A stretch of 64,000 nucleotides of DNA from Polyodon spathula. Taxonomy: Eukaryota; Chordata; Actinopteri; Acipenseriformes; Polyodontidae. Where the stretch lies: NCBI RefSeq assembly GCF_017654505.1, contig NC_054534.1, positions 18,921,693-18,985,692 on the forward strand. The letters run 5' to 3'. Every line of letters begins with the position of its first letter. Position 1 is the stretch's first letter. The position numbers were made by a program, and so were the translations under genes. The notes under the pieces were generated by a model. That model had not been told where the DNA came from. It ran no database searches and worked only from the letters and a program-made list of their open reading frames with translations. Shown in pieces: positions 40,078 to 63,927 of this stretch.

Positions 40078-41376
40078 ATATATATATATTAATAAAATAT
40101 GAGTGTGTGTACTACTGTAAATTTATTGTAAAATAATGAATTGAATGAGCTTTTCTCCTCAGGCTTTTTTTTTTTTTCCCTCCAAACTCAGGCCGTCTTG
40201 TCACAACAGTAAATGTCAGTTATTACTAATGGATAGTCTCACAATGAATTGCTGTTCCGAATGTAAGAATGGGGAAAGGAAACCTCTATTCCATTATTTG
40301 TACTCCCTATAGTGCCCCCTTTCTACCATTACTTATAATCAGTCTTGACTGTTTCCTTTTTGTTTGTAATTTGTTGTTTTTAGAAAAAAACAAATCCTTT
40401 CCTTTTAATTCAATACACTTGTGATATAGGAGAGAATATGGCCATTTATACTAAAAGTTAGAGCTCAAATAAACTAGATTACATTTTTAATGTAAATCAG
40501 TTTGTGTTCTTTTTAAATGTAGGCAATAATGTCAAATGTTTTATGCAGCACATATCTCTGACTGGGTAAATAAACTTGGCTTAATGTCATAAGATTCTAC
40601 ACACACACACACACATTATCATGGTGTTTGTATAGTATATATATCTATATATATTAATATATATATATATTATTATATATATATATAATATATATATATA
40701 TATACATAGCTAGATACCTTCTGTATATTACAAATTAAATTTACACAGAAAAAGGCAATTTTTTTCTTTAAATTTTTTTTTTGTAACACCTAACATCATT
40801 CACCTTTTACAGTCTTAATTCTATCAGCAATAAGTTTGGGTTTTTGTATCCATCACAGAATTGAAGTATTGAAAAGATTTGGGGAGGGAGGAGACACACA
40901 ATTGCACTGCACTTAAGACCAGTTCAGGATTTTTTTTTTTTTTTTTAACACCTCTATTAATTAAAGCCTCTGTTATCTATAAGAAGATATCATAAATCAC
41001 AATAAGTAGTAAATCTCAGGGATTTAAAGTATGTTAACTACGCTGCTATGTACCAAACATATTGGAGTAATGCAGAAGGCAAAGAAACGCAGGTTACCGA
41101 AAGCTGTAGCTTTATACAATGTGGATGTTAACCTTGGTGTATCACTGTGAAAGAGAAACTGTATTGATGTAGGAAGTGAAGAAGAGCAAATGAAGACCAA
41201 ATTTGACTACAAGTATAAACAGTCATGTTTTTGTCCTATTTTTTTTTTATCTAATGGGTATTCAATATGAAATGCAGTAAAGGGGAGTGTGGGTTTAGAG
41301 CTCTGAAATATAACTTGGCTTGAAGATTAGACTTTCATTAATATGTATCTGTAAATAAAAGATGTAATGGCAAGTT
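39504..41376 (+). other. CHD1: CHD1 3' untranslated region with several poly(A) signals
   Basis: AATAAA occurs at 39812-39817, 39858-39863, 40468-40473, 40569-40574 and 41354-41359, downstream of the stop at 39501-39503. Which are used cannot be told from sequence. The region also holds a 31-base A run (39657-39687) and two irregular (TA)n tracts (40028-40089 and about 40634-40704). Confidence 0.55.
39657..39687. repeat. Homopolymer A run
   Basis: 31 consecutive A, about 150 bases after the CHD1 stop. Could prime false oligo-dT ends in cDNA. Confidence 0.95.
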
Positions 41377-43778
41377 AAATGTGTACTGTAAGACATGCTG
41401 AACTGGTGGACTTGCAGTGATTGAAGTAGTTTTTAATACATTAGATACGAACACATTTATTTAGTCAAAGGATATAGAAATCTACAAGCTTCCGATGTTT
41501 TTTGAACATTCTGTATTACGTTTCATCCATTACATGTGCACCAGACCCAACTAAATCACTATTCTGTGCATCTTGGGTATCCTGATAACAAGCATACAGT
41601 ACAAATAAATACATCTTTAGTGCCAGTTATGTCTAGTGCTCTTATATTGAAACAAGTCATTTCCATCAAGCTAAACTCCACCTCCTTTTCTACTTTACCC
41701 TACATGAAAATCTTAAGAGAAATGTAAGACGTTAGTGGTTTAAATTGTGTAGTCTAACAAAATTACAATTTTATTTTTGAAAAGCATTACTTTTGTCAGT
41801 CTCACACACCAAAATATTTTGGATTAAGTGAGCAGCTGAAATTAGTTAACTGCAGAAATGACCACAGCTGCATAAAAGAAATGTTGTACAACATGGCAAT
41901 ATACAATGAAGTTTTACAAGAGTTGCTCCGACATGTTTTAACAACTGAATGTGCTTTATTGCTGGAAGTGTTTTAGTGATTTATTTTGACAATGTTGCAT
42001 ACAACTGTTTTAACTGAATAATGCATAGAGTGATGGGAAGTCATTAGCAATACATATTACTATGTTTTATACATTCTGTATCTTAATGTGCAGTTTTATA
42101 AGGAGATGGCTGTACTTGTACATGTTACTTAAATTTTTTACTTGTCTCTAGATAACACACCCAGTTTATTGTGCAGCACATTACCTGTTGCATTGTCGTC
42201 TGTGTGGTTTTACTTCAGTTGCTGTGTTTTTCTCTCTTGCATCTATCACTGCTGTTGTGCATACATTATGTAAAACTGCAGTAGACAAGGTTTAACACTG
42301 GTTGTTCTCTTCTCTGTTCATTACCTTGTTGTTCATTAGAAGGAAATCTGCAATGTTCTGTTCTCCAGTGCAAGTGGAAAAGGACTTGCTCGTGGCAACA
42401 ATGGTGTCTTAAGCCTAAGCACTTCACCCATAGCTCAAAGGCAATATAGATTGTCAGTTCACTAACCAAAACCTATAAATACTGGTAAATAGTTTTTGAG
42501 TGAACTGTTACTCAGTTCAGCCCCAAACATTTTGCCATCTAATCATAACACTCCATATTAAATATGACACAAATCCTAATTTTCTGGATGTAAACGGCTG
42601 TATAACAAACCTATACGGTTTGCCTGTTGCAAAAAAAATGACTTGCTTTATACTACAATGTTAATCTGATGTATTAACATTCTGCTTCTGTCTTATTCTG
42701 GTCCATACTGTGCTGAACAATGCAAAGCCCCAAAGTATATTGTAAAATACAACAGGCTGCAAAAAGAAAAAAAGGACTTTTGTTTGCATACCAGTAGACA
42801 ATTGTGTGTTGTAGTTTTCCACCAGCAAGTTACTCTACAGGTTATAAGTGGTGGTCATGATCAAACCTCTGTAATCTGGATACAGAATCAGCTGCTGGTC
42901 TCGCTTGCCCAGATTCCACTGGTTGAAGGGAGTCTGGTAAAGACTGCTGTTTTTTGTCAGATCTACCAACAGCAATTCAGGGATAATGTATGTTGCATAG
43001 GCAATTAAAAATTGTGTCCTGGATGAGTTTAAAAAAAACAAACAAACTATTTCCTAAGCATCAGTTTTCTAAGCATGAAATGACTTCCTCGGGTAAGAAA
43101 TTATCTGCTTTCAGACTACAGGCTAGTTTACTGCCAGTACACACATTGCTGCTTGGTTTTAAATACTGAGTAAGACTGACAGAGGGTCTGACTTGGGAGC
43201 AAAATTGCTGTCAACTGTTGTAGCTGTGATGTAATTTTCAGCATCTATTTCAAGTTGGCAGGACCCTCAGATAGACTTTTTAATGGTAAAAGTGGTCTTT
43301 TGGACTACACTTTGTTACTGTCAACTGAACAGGCACTCAAAAAAAAAAAAAAAAAGTTTTTCTTTCATGACCTTTTTTATGACTCGTGGATCCTTTACCG
43401 ATACTAATTTTAATAAGGGAATAGGTAAGACTAGTAGTGGCTACAGTGATTACAGTTTTGACTTGTAAATCTGCCTGCCATGTTTTAGGAAATAGCTTGT
43501 AAAGATGTTTCGGTGTATTGTGCCAGTATTTTGTACTTGCCATTTTTTATACTGCTGTGTAACCCACAGCACATGACCAAAGATATGTTTTAGTAAATTC
43601 CTAAAAACACGGCAGGTGCAATAGGTTAACTAAGTAAAATTGTGAACTTTCCAGCCACTACCATCTTGTTAATCAAAGGATAGCCTGGAAAGAACACCCT
43701 GGCTTCAGTGGGTTTTACTTCCTGGTAAATCTTTAATACCAAAAAGGCAAATAATAAATACATAGTAATATGTTGTTC
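41377..43778. other. CHD1-REEP5 intergenic interval
   Basis: No gene, strong inverted repeat or recognised transposon. Short ORFs here have no family resemblance. The part near 42670-42780 weakly resembles 45410-45500 (TTCTGGTCCAT...GTGCTG...ACAATGCAA), perhaps an old unnamed repeat. Confidence 0.45.
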
Positions 43779-43784
43779 TTTATT
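43779..43784 (-). other. REEP5: REEP5 poly(A) signal
   Basis: AATAAA on the minus strand, about 285 bases beyond the REEP5 stop codon. A plausible 3' end for the transcript. Confidence 0.5.
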
Positions 43785-44066
43785 AGGTTCCTTTTTGTGC
43801 AGGGGCAGGACAATACACTAAAAATGCATTGTTCCAATGTATACATGATTAAAATAGTTTTTAAATAAGCTTGAACAGCCACTGCACTGCCTTTACGTAA
43901 CACAAATCCATTGCTACAGATACATACAACAATACAATAGTGAGCAAAACTGAAAAGATCTCCTGGTTCATTAAAAAGAAAAACTCCAAGGCAACATTTA
44001 TTTAAACTTTTTCTACCACAGTTCTCCAAAGAGATTAAGCTTTTTAAACATGGCTTTGTCCAGGGC

Positions 44067-55790
<11,724 letters not shown>

Positions 55791-56286
55791 GTTTTTCTGT
55801 TTGTATGGTTCAGTTCAGTATAGCCTGTTTGCTGTCTCTTTCCGTTGAAGTTAAGCCCCACTGCAATACTGTAACATGCACAAGTCTCCCTTGCTTTTTA
55901 GCATCGCCCTGTCACAAATACTACAGGGCCGTCAGAGCCAGGATGTGGTGTACGTCACACAGGCAGCCACACCCTTATTAGTGTGCCAAATATGTTGGAA
56001 AATCTGTGTGTGTTCTGAACTCATAGGTGGACGAGTTGTTCAATATTTAATTACACAGAAACAAGGTTATACCAGCTAAGGGTTCTGAGTTTTTACAGCA
56101 GGAAATTGTCATTGTGGTTCTCTGAATGAAACATTTTGCTGCTTTCTTTAAAAATAACTGTGTGGGCTCTTAGAAACATATAACACAGGACTAATGAGTT
56201 TGCTTTGATTGTTCCAGGCACTGCAGTGAGCTGCTTACCAACAAGAGTTGGAAAGCAGGGACACCTATTTAAGGGTTTCTTAAATG

Positions 56287-57030
56287 CCCGGTACAGTTGA
56301 AACCGGGATTCATCCGTGAAGAGCACACTTCTCCAGTGTGCCAGTGGCCATCGAAGGTGAGCATTTGCCCACGGAAGTCGGTTACGACGCCGAACTGCAG
56401 TCAGGTCAAGACCCTAGTGAGGATGACGAGCACGCAGATGAGCTTCCCTGAGACGGTTTCTGAAAGTTTGTGCAGAAATTCTTCAGTTGTGCAAGTCCAC
56501 AGTTTCATCAGCTGTCCGAGTGGCTGGTCTCAGAGGATCCCGCAGGTGAAGAAGCCGGATGTGGAGGTCCTGGGCTGGCGTGGTTACACATGGTCTGCGG
56601 TTGTGAGGCTGGTTGGACGTACTGACAAATTCTCTAAAACGACGTTGGAGGCAGTTTATGGTAGAGAAATGAACATTCAATTCTCTGGCAACAGCTCTGG
56701 TGGACATTCCTGCAGCCAGCATGCCAATTGCACGCTCGCTCAAAACTTGAGACATCTGAGGCATTGTGTTGTGTGACAAAACTGCACATTTTAGTGTGGC
56801 CTTTTACTGTCCCCAGCACAAGGTGCACCTGTGTAATGATCATGCTGTTTAATCAGCTTCTTGATATGCCACACCTGTCAGGTGGATGGATTATCTTGGC
56901 AAAGGAAAAATGCTCACTAACAGGGATGTAAACAAATTTGTTGCCAAAATTTGAGAGAAATAAGCTTTTGTGCGCATGGAAAATTTCTGGGATCTTTTAT
57001 TTCAGCTCATGAAACATGGGACCAACATAT
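56287..57030 (-). mobile_element. Truncated Tc1-like element
   Basis: Minus strand 56779-56480 encodes a transposase N-terminus (MSQVLSERAIGMLAAGMSTR, ARELNVHFSTINCLQRRFRE). Near 56330 the frame reads VLFTDESRFQLYRA, the catalytic Asp region, and then stops matching, so the element is truncated at about 56287. The other end keeps AATTTCTGGGATCTTTTATT and GCTCATGAAACATGGGACCA, the outer region of this family, and is cut near 57030. It lies between REEP5 and DCP2. Confidence 0.8.
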
Positions 57031-58342
57031 ATATATTATTTTTATGTGGAAAGAAAAATACCGCAGCACTATGTAATCAATAATAATTGAAATGACAGCC
57101 GATTCAGCAGCATTCCACATACCTTTTCCTGGAAGCCAACTCTATACAACAGGTTCATAGACCACATATGTTAAATATGTATCAAAATATTGCTTAATAC
57201 ATTTTACTGTTCTGTCTTTCACATGCAATTTAATTTTGTCTAAAAAATAGCAGTGAACCCCTCTGAACATCGACCACCAAACAACCAAAAGTAAAACTGA
57301 TGACAGTATCCCATGAGTTTGCACAATGCATAAATAGACATTACCTCTAGCTCTAGACACAGAACTGTTTAAAACTGAGTGTGGTGAGAACCCTCCCCCA
57401 ATATACTGCACATTTAAATAGGCTGTGGAAGTCTGGTATGCTTCAGGGTGATTTTAGCAAACTAATGATTTAGGCCATTGAAAGTATGTGGCAAGTCAAA
57501 ATGAGATTACTTTGTCATAATTTCAATAAACACACATAGTGGTGACCTAGCAGGTTTTTTTAACAGTTATTTGCCCTTGTTTTTATTATTGCCCCCTTTT
57601 GGAAATCATACTGAAGCACACCGCACACCACCCCCTTCCACTTGGTCTTGTTGCTACTTTTCCACTCTATCTACTAACTGTCACTTTTTCCTGAATAAAA
57701 AGGCAAACATTTATTTAACATGCAAGTCAAAAAACAAAATGTTAAACCTGTAAATGTAAAACCTGTAAAGGTTATGTATTTTATCAGATGCAGATACATG
57801 TAATGTAAAGCCCAGAGATGATCAATGAACAAAAGCAATACAAGGTATAAAAGCATGACTATGAAATACCAATTTTAAATAAATAAATCACAAAATATAT
57901 ATTTTTAAATTTTTACTCTGTTCACTCTGAATTGCAAAACGTGACAGGGGAGGGGGCGAAATGTGCAATGACTAACAGTCATATTGCTCAACATTTTCTG
58001 GAGACTCTGCCAAGTTCCATGCTCTGCAGTATGCTGTTCAACAAAACAGAAGTGCAAAGACGCCAGATCATCACACGGTACTTCTTCACCTACGTGTAAT
58101 GTTATGATAGCACACCTACTAGTTGTACAGAGCTTGTTATGATAATCAAGTCATTCAACACAGGTCTGATGTTTATTTACCAATACCTATTTTACTACCT
58201 CCAAACATATTCCACCACTTACCCAAAACACACCTATACCAAATTTGTGTAGCGCACATGCGCTGTCTTGACCCGTGCTTGATTCTAATTTTTGTTTTTT
58301 CCTCATTCTCTCACCCGAACTTGCAAGAGCGGTCCTCAGACG
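57031..58342. other. REEP5-DCP2 interval, remaining part
   Basis: No gene or named repeat. It separates the two divergent genes. Confidence 0.45.
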
Positions 58343-58640
58343 ATTGGTTAGACTTTGTTCGTACGTAAATGAAACGGCACTATTGACCCTATCCATTGGT
58401 CAACTATGATGCCAATCAGACGGAATGACAAAAAAAATGACAAATCAAACAGATTTTTTTTATTTTTTTTATAGAAAAAACACCCCTTTGTAGGTCTGAC
58501 CGGTTTTCCCTCCTAACGTCATGTAGCTATTTCTTATTGGCATTTTGTGATTGGACAGCGCTAGTGTCTGTCTCAGATTTGGTCCTCACTTTTTGTGGTA
58601 GTTTCTCTCGGTGGGTCGCACTGATGTATTCCCGTTTCGC
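58343..58640 (+). promoter_or_regulatory. CCAAT-box cluster, likely DCP2 promoter
   Basis: Five CCAAT/ATTGG pentamers lie within about 210 bases: 58343-58347, 58395-58399, 58412-58416 (CCAAT on the plus strand), 58536-58540 and 58550-58554. They are 100 to 400 bases upstream of the DCP2 start codon. Such clusters are typical NF-Y sites in housekeeping promoters. The transcription start is not visible. Confidence 0.5.
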
Positions 58641-58736
58641 ACTTTATTAAAGATATTGACACAATTACGTAGTTGCTGAATGTTAATATTTATTTTTTTT
58701 AGGGTTTTGTAAATTCGGGATGTTCTTATCGTTAAC

Positions 58737-61700
58737 ATGGAGACAAAACGAGGGGAGATTCCCAGCGGTTTATTGGACGACCTCTGCAGGTAAATGCTAT
58801 TTAAAAACAACATCATTCATATTGTTATGCATTTCAGACATTATACAACACTTTTTTCGCTTTCCTAATATGATATTTTAATGAAAGACCAAATATAAAG
58901 TGCCATTTCTGAGAAAGTACCACAATTATTGTTAAACAAAAGTTGTATAACGGGTAGCTTAGGCTGAATACATTATTCTATCTATATGGCATTTTACTTC
59001 GTTGGATAAACTGGACATGCTGTACACATCTACAGTTTTACTACAGCATAGCCAATCCTGAAGAAACAAACGGATATTGATACACTGTGTGTATCTCTCA
59101 GGAACTCACTCTGCCTAGACAAGTGGTGCACAACTCGTCGTGGAGGGCCGGTGTCCCTGCAGGTTTTTATTCCAACTACATCGTAAAGTACTTTATTGGA
59201 CCTTATTAGAAGCTTAATTGGTCCACTTAACTGGTACGGCTATACAGGCTTTTGAAAACTGTAACCACTAGTTTAAATTCGTATTTTGGATACATTTATC
59301 AGATTATTGGGTATAGTGTAATGCAGATATTTGCGCGATCTATATGGGCAGCCCCCCAGAACAAAACAGGCATTTTTTTAAAAACACAACAAAGGCAGAC
59401 ACAGTTGTAGTTTAGTACTTTTAAAAGCTAATTTTATAATGCTGGGGATATTGATATGACTAATTTCCTTGCACTACTGTGATCTTTATAAGACACAGCT
59501 GAGCTTGCATTGCAGTGTGGCTGAGAAAGTTCTGGGTAAAATTCTAGGCTACTTCAAAATTAACTGAACTTTCAACCCTGCATGAAAAATTTAACTTTTC
59601 TGAGTTGTCTTTTTATGCACTTTATAACTACAGATTTTTGCAAAATATCAATGATCTCTCTCTCTCTGTCTCCAGTCGATTCATCCTTCACATTCCCAGT
59701 GAAGAAAGGGACAATGCAATTCGAGTGTGCTTTCAAATTGAGCTGGCCCATTGGTTTTACCTGGATTTCTGCATGCAGAACTCACCAGGATTACCTCAGT
59801 GTGGGATAAGAGACTTTGCCAAAGCTGATATCCTTCCTGATGTTTTGAGGAATAATAAATTGATGAGGAAGGGGGTGTGTGTTGGAAAGTAATTATCGGC
59901 CCCACCTCAAGCCTTTACCATTGTATAACATAAAGTACATTAAATAATGTTGTTCGATTACAGACATCAAAAGACAGTTTAAATTAGACATGTAATTTGA
60001 GTGTGCACAAGCACTGCATACTTTTACTGCATTCTTTTCAGCTCCGGTGAATCATCTGTTTCCCCCTTAACATCATTTGTACTTTTTAATCACTGTCCAT
60101 TTTTACTGCCTCATGGAGAGGATGTGCAGAAGGTTTTAGATCAATGGAAGGAGTACAAAATGGGTGTCCCAACATATGGTGCAATTATTCTTGACGAAAC
60201 ACTTGAAAATGTAAGTATTTTGAGTAGGCTACAGTATGTGCCGATCTGTTTTAATTTGGCAATGACAGCAACATGACTAACTCCTTAGTTATAAATTGCA
60301 TGCGTGTAGCCAAATGGCATTTAATTAAATTGTTTAACCATTTGTAACTAAATTTTGACCGGATACCTGATTCAGATTATTATAGAGCCAGTGTGTTGAA
60401 CATTTTAACCAAAAGTTTACGCTGGTGGCTGCTCTGATGAAATGCTGTGACTATTTTTTCTTTTCTTTTTTCAAAATATTTCTGTTTTAATGCCAGAAAC
60501 TTGTAAACAAATATTTCTTTGTGTTTAGGTACTGCTAGTTCAGGGTTATCTTGCGAAGTCTGGCTGGGGCTTTCCTAAAGGTAAAGTCAACAAGGAGGAG
60601 GCTCCACATGATTGTGCTGTACGAGAAGTGAGTGTTATAAAGAGGTTATTCGAAAACTTCTATTTCATTTCATGGGCTTTGAGTTTGAATTTATTTCTAC
60701 TTTTCAAGTAGTATCTTAAATCTGTTGGACTATCAGACTGACATAGCAGTAAGCTGTTTTAAAGGTGGGAAGCAATGATTTTTCTTTTTTTTTTTCAGAA
60801 TTCACTTGTATAGTACTGTTGGTAGGTCAGAAGTATCTGTGTAGTTTTAATGTGTAGGTTTTATCGCTAAGTGTATAAAAAACAACTCAAGTTGACACCA
60901 CTATGAAAAGTTCAGTTCACGCGAAGCTGCAGCTAATTTATGCGTGACATCACACCAGGACAAGTGTGCCATCCTGCCTGCTTCTTTCCTGCATAACCGC
61001 TCGCCAAAACAACGCACACAGGGCAGAGATACCATGGTAAATAGGTGTTACTATGTGGTTGCTCCAACACAGCAAGGCCATTGGTTTCCTAAAGAGATGT
61101 TACAATGCCGGCACTGGGTGAAGTTCATAAGGAGGACCAGGGATTGGGATGCTAAGCCCAACAGAAGCTGCATCTGCAGCACCCACTTTACCAAAGACAG
61201 CTTTATTAATGTAATGCTGTTCGAGATGGTTTCTGTTAAAGTTAAATTAAATAAGGATGCAGTACAATCCATTTATCCGGATGGAACCTGCAGGACAGCA
61301 GCATCATCTTCTTATAGTAAAAAAAAAAAAAAAGTTAAATCACCGGGACTTGAGCGGCTGCCAGGAAAAGAGAGGTGCAAAAGCGGGCAATTATCTCTTA
61401 CTGTTTGATGAAAATATGTATAAAGTGACGCGAAACAACCTCCCGTGTACATTATTAATAAATAGTGTGATAAAATTATCACGTTATGTCACGTTCTCGC
61501 ATGCATTCCTGTGAAGTCTATCGATTTAGTCGGGACACTCCCGCGTAAAATCTTCTGCCTCCGGATTATTTAGTTCGCCAATCTTAACATAAACTTCAAC
61601 TTCATTTATTATTATTTTCTCCATCTGACCTGATAAAATGCCTTGGGCTATTTTACGATGTTGAGGTATAGGCTGTATCAGATTCTAATAGGCTACAAGT

Positions 61701-62612
61701 TAAGAATAAGTTATTTAATGTATATGTAAGAATTATTATATTGATTTGTTCGGAGAAAGTTGTGCAGTAAGTCTGAAAAAGGAGACCACAGGGCTTGAAT
61801 ATAAGCGTGGGATTAAGGGAATCATGCATTTTCCAAGTTGCTTCTGTATATCTGCGACTTTCAGTACGGGAAAATCCCACAGACATATTTTAAGACACCA
61901 AACGCTACAACAATCTCTAAGGAAGCGGGTGTCAGTGACGAAAGCACTATGAGCAGCATTCTGAGTAGTTATAGTTAAAATAAATAAATAGAAGTAGCGC
62001 TGGATATTTTACGAGACTATTCTCTTGTACGTGATTCTCGGCTGCTATCTTTAAGTATTGTAGAAACTCTGTACACTGTAGTAAGTAAACAGTTAAAAAT
62101 AAAAATACAATATTAAGTCTATTTAGGTGTTTTGCAAGCTGTGACTTTACCTTTAACTCTTAATTCAGCCCCATTCATTTTGGAGCGCCAGCGCACCAAA
62201 GGTTACGCACATATTACTTGGGCACCGTAAAAGCCACCTACCATGGCTTGTTTAATAGTACAGACTGGGCTTTCCAAGGACGTATTCAGTGTGTGTATGC
62301 TATACTCCTAGCTGGAACTACGACTGGCTGAAGTTAAGCCTCTCATCATGTGACAGAGTTCACAGCTTAGGTTTCGTTTTGAGTCTATTGCTCCATTATT
62401 GTAGCAGCTAGACTGAAAGGGGCAGTATCGTTGGAAAGCTTAGAAGCTCATAAATGTTCATTTCATATTGAGGTTCAATGGTGCGGCTGATCTGTTGCCA
62501 CGGAGATCTGACACACTCTGTCTTGCTCAGCTTTTAAAAAAGCCAACTGTAAAGAAATGAGAGGCTTTTTTGTATGGAGTTCCTGAGCTGGGAGAACTCT
62601 CCCATTTTTTAA

Positions 62613-62652
<40 letters not shown>

Positions 62653-63927
62653 GGTTCTTTGTGTCTTGAATCAAAGACTGTAGAGTTTGTATTCTTTTGT
62701 ATTTGTTTAAAGGGTGTCAGCCGACCGAGTGAGTAAGAACCTTTGAAGCAAGGCATAGCCTACATAGACAGTGAAGGTTATCGGGTGTGTGTGTGTGTGT
62801 GTGACTGTACTGTTGTGTAAGTCTGATGTTACCTCAAGTAAATCCTATCACTATTGAACATTTTATTATAAAAAATAAAAAAGTAATAACCAAAACTTTC
62901 AATATACTTCAGGGTCTTTGTCTTGTTTTTACTGTGAACCTTTTTTTGCAGCCTACCTCCTTGTTTTGTTTACTTCCTATCAGCCACTGATGTTCTGCAC
63001 AGTTAAATACCTGTGTGGGAGATAATTAGAGGACCCTCACCTTTATTGAGGATGGTGTAGTCGATAACATACAATTGATAATTTAACCTCTTGTTTGATT
63101 CAATAACTAAATGCCAGTAATGCACTACAGCAGGGATGCATACAAGCAACAATCTAGCGATATTCTTCAAAATAAATTCACCGTCTGAACAAGGATGCTT
63201 GGCACAAGCTTTTCACTAAAAGCAGACGTGAAAGTACTGCCTCAAAACAAATTCAAATAAAAAAACCTGAAACTGATACAAAAAAAAACCTGTCATGCTC
63301 CTCTCCTCTACCATCAACAGACTACAACAAACCACCAATTTTGACATTGTGAAGCCAATGTAAAAACCAGTAACATCGCTTTCACTTCTGTGTACAAGAG
63401 TGAATGTCCTGGTGTGACATCACGCACGCGCGCTCTTCCGGGTAGAGGTCTCGAAGGTTTTTGAAAACAGTCTAATCACAAATTGCCTTTTTTCCCCACT
63501 TTAAGTAACGAATGTGAATAAAATTTTCAGGATATGTATAGAAAGTTTAGCTGCACTCAACAATTACTTTTTTATGTCATTGCACCCCACCTTTAAGGGG
63601 GTAAGGAAGCTTGTGTCCTTATAGGTAAAATTACGGCATTGAATAGCATACTGTATGAGTGTGCTGTCCGTCCTGCAGATAAATTGTTTTCTTTGGAGTG
63701 TGGAATGACTAGATATGTCAGTGAAATCTGTGGGTTTCTTAAAGCTAACATTCTGTTTTGTTCTGTCTTCTAAGGTGCTTGAAGAGACGAGCTTTGACAT
63801 CCGTGATCGCATCTGCAAAGATGATTTCATCGAGTTGAAAATCAATGATCAGTTGGCTCGTTTGTACATAATACCAGGGGTGCCAAAGGATACAAAATTC
63901 AATCCTAAGACGAGAAAAGAAATAAGG
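58737..63927 (+). CDS. DCP2: DCP2 mRNA-decapping enzyme 2, 5' half (partial)
   Basis: Catalytic subunit of the cytoplasmic mRNA decapping complex; it hydrolyses the 5' cap to release m7GDP before 5'-3' decay, working with DCP1 in P bodies. Exons seen: 58737-58789, 59676-59827, 60083-60210, 60529-60627, 63775-63927 (585 nt, 195 codons). The gene continues beyond the window. The start [17 protein letters not shown] matches the family. The regulatory N-terminal domain (about 1-95) includes [20 protein letters not shown] and AHWFYLDF. The Nudix domain begins [40 protein letters not shown] and [11 protein letters not shown]. The catalytic Glu residues in the REVLEE block are present. The usual Gly after EET is Ser. 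The second intron has AT-AC ends. The last donor is GTGTGT at 63928. Confidence 0.95.
59125..59265. repeat. Partial copy of the 37.3-kb dispersed repeat
   Basis: GGAGGGCCGGTGTCCCTGCA, GGTTTTTATTCCAACTACA and the TTAATTGGTCCACTTAA core resemble 37300-37440. The right end is missing. It lies in DCP2 intron 1. Confidence 0.5.
59828..60082 (+). other. DCP2: AT-AC (U12-type) intron of DCP2
   Basis: The intron starts ATATCCTT (59828-59835), the exact U12 donor consensus. It ends in TTGTAC (AC at 60081-60082), with a branch-point match CCCCTTAAC (60063-60071), about 12 bases upstream of the acceptor. Joining 59827 to 60083 gives [14 protein letters not shown], the conserved DCP2 sequence, in phase. 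255 bases. No GT-AG alternative restores this protein. Confidence 0.93.
60941..63426 (+). mobile_element. Possible P-element-like transposon with THAP ORF
   Basis: A 22-base segment at 60941-60962 (TGCGTGACATCACACCAGGA and two more bases) is the reverse complement of 63405-63426 with two mismatches, enclosing 2.49 kb of DCP2 intron 4. A THAP-domain ORF starts 93 bases inside the left repeat. No transposase catalytic region is recognised in the rest, which is AT-rich with a 40-base A run near 62610-62650. No 8-base target duplication is seen. The pairing could be chance or an older composite. Confidence 0.4.
61034..61408 (+). pseudogene. THAP-domain ORF, probably transposon-derived
   Basis: The ATG in ACCATGG context (61034) opens 124 codons ending TGA at 61406-61408. 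The sequence has the THAP zinc-finger plan: Cys5, GHWFPKE, Trp28 in [17 protein letters not shown], then CSTHF with Cys48 and His51, and [12 protein letters not shown], equivalent to the THAP AVPTIF motif. The second zinc-binding Cys, expected at about residue 8-10, is absent (VVAP). The C-terminal part is low complexity (KKKKK) and ends early. It may be a decayed P-element-like transposase N-terminus or a captured THAP exon. It sits in the same strand as DCP2. Confidence 0.6.

Noticed and set aside
59605..59892. Long open frame running past DCP2 exon 2
   Set aside because: Frame beyond 59827 is intron read-through. The U12 donor ATATCCTT ends the exon.
60042..60082. Extra DCP2 exon-3 sequence starting at the acceptor CTTTTCAG
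   Set aside because: It would add residues absent from DCP2 and has no matching GT donor in the right phase. The AC acceptor fits better.
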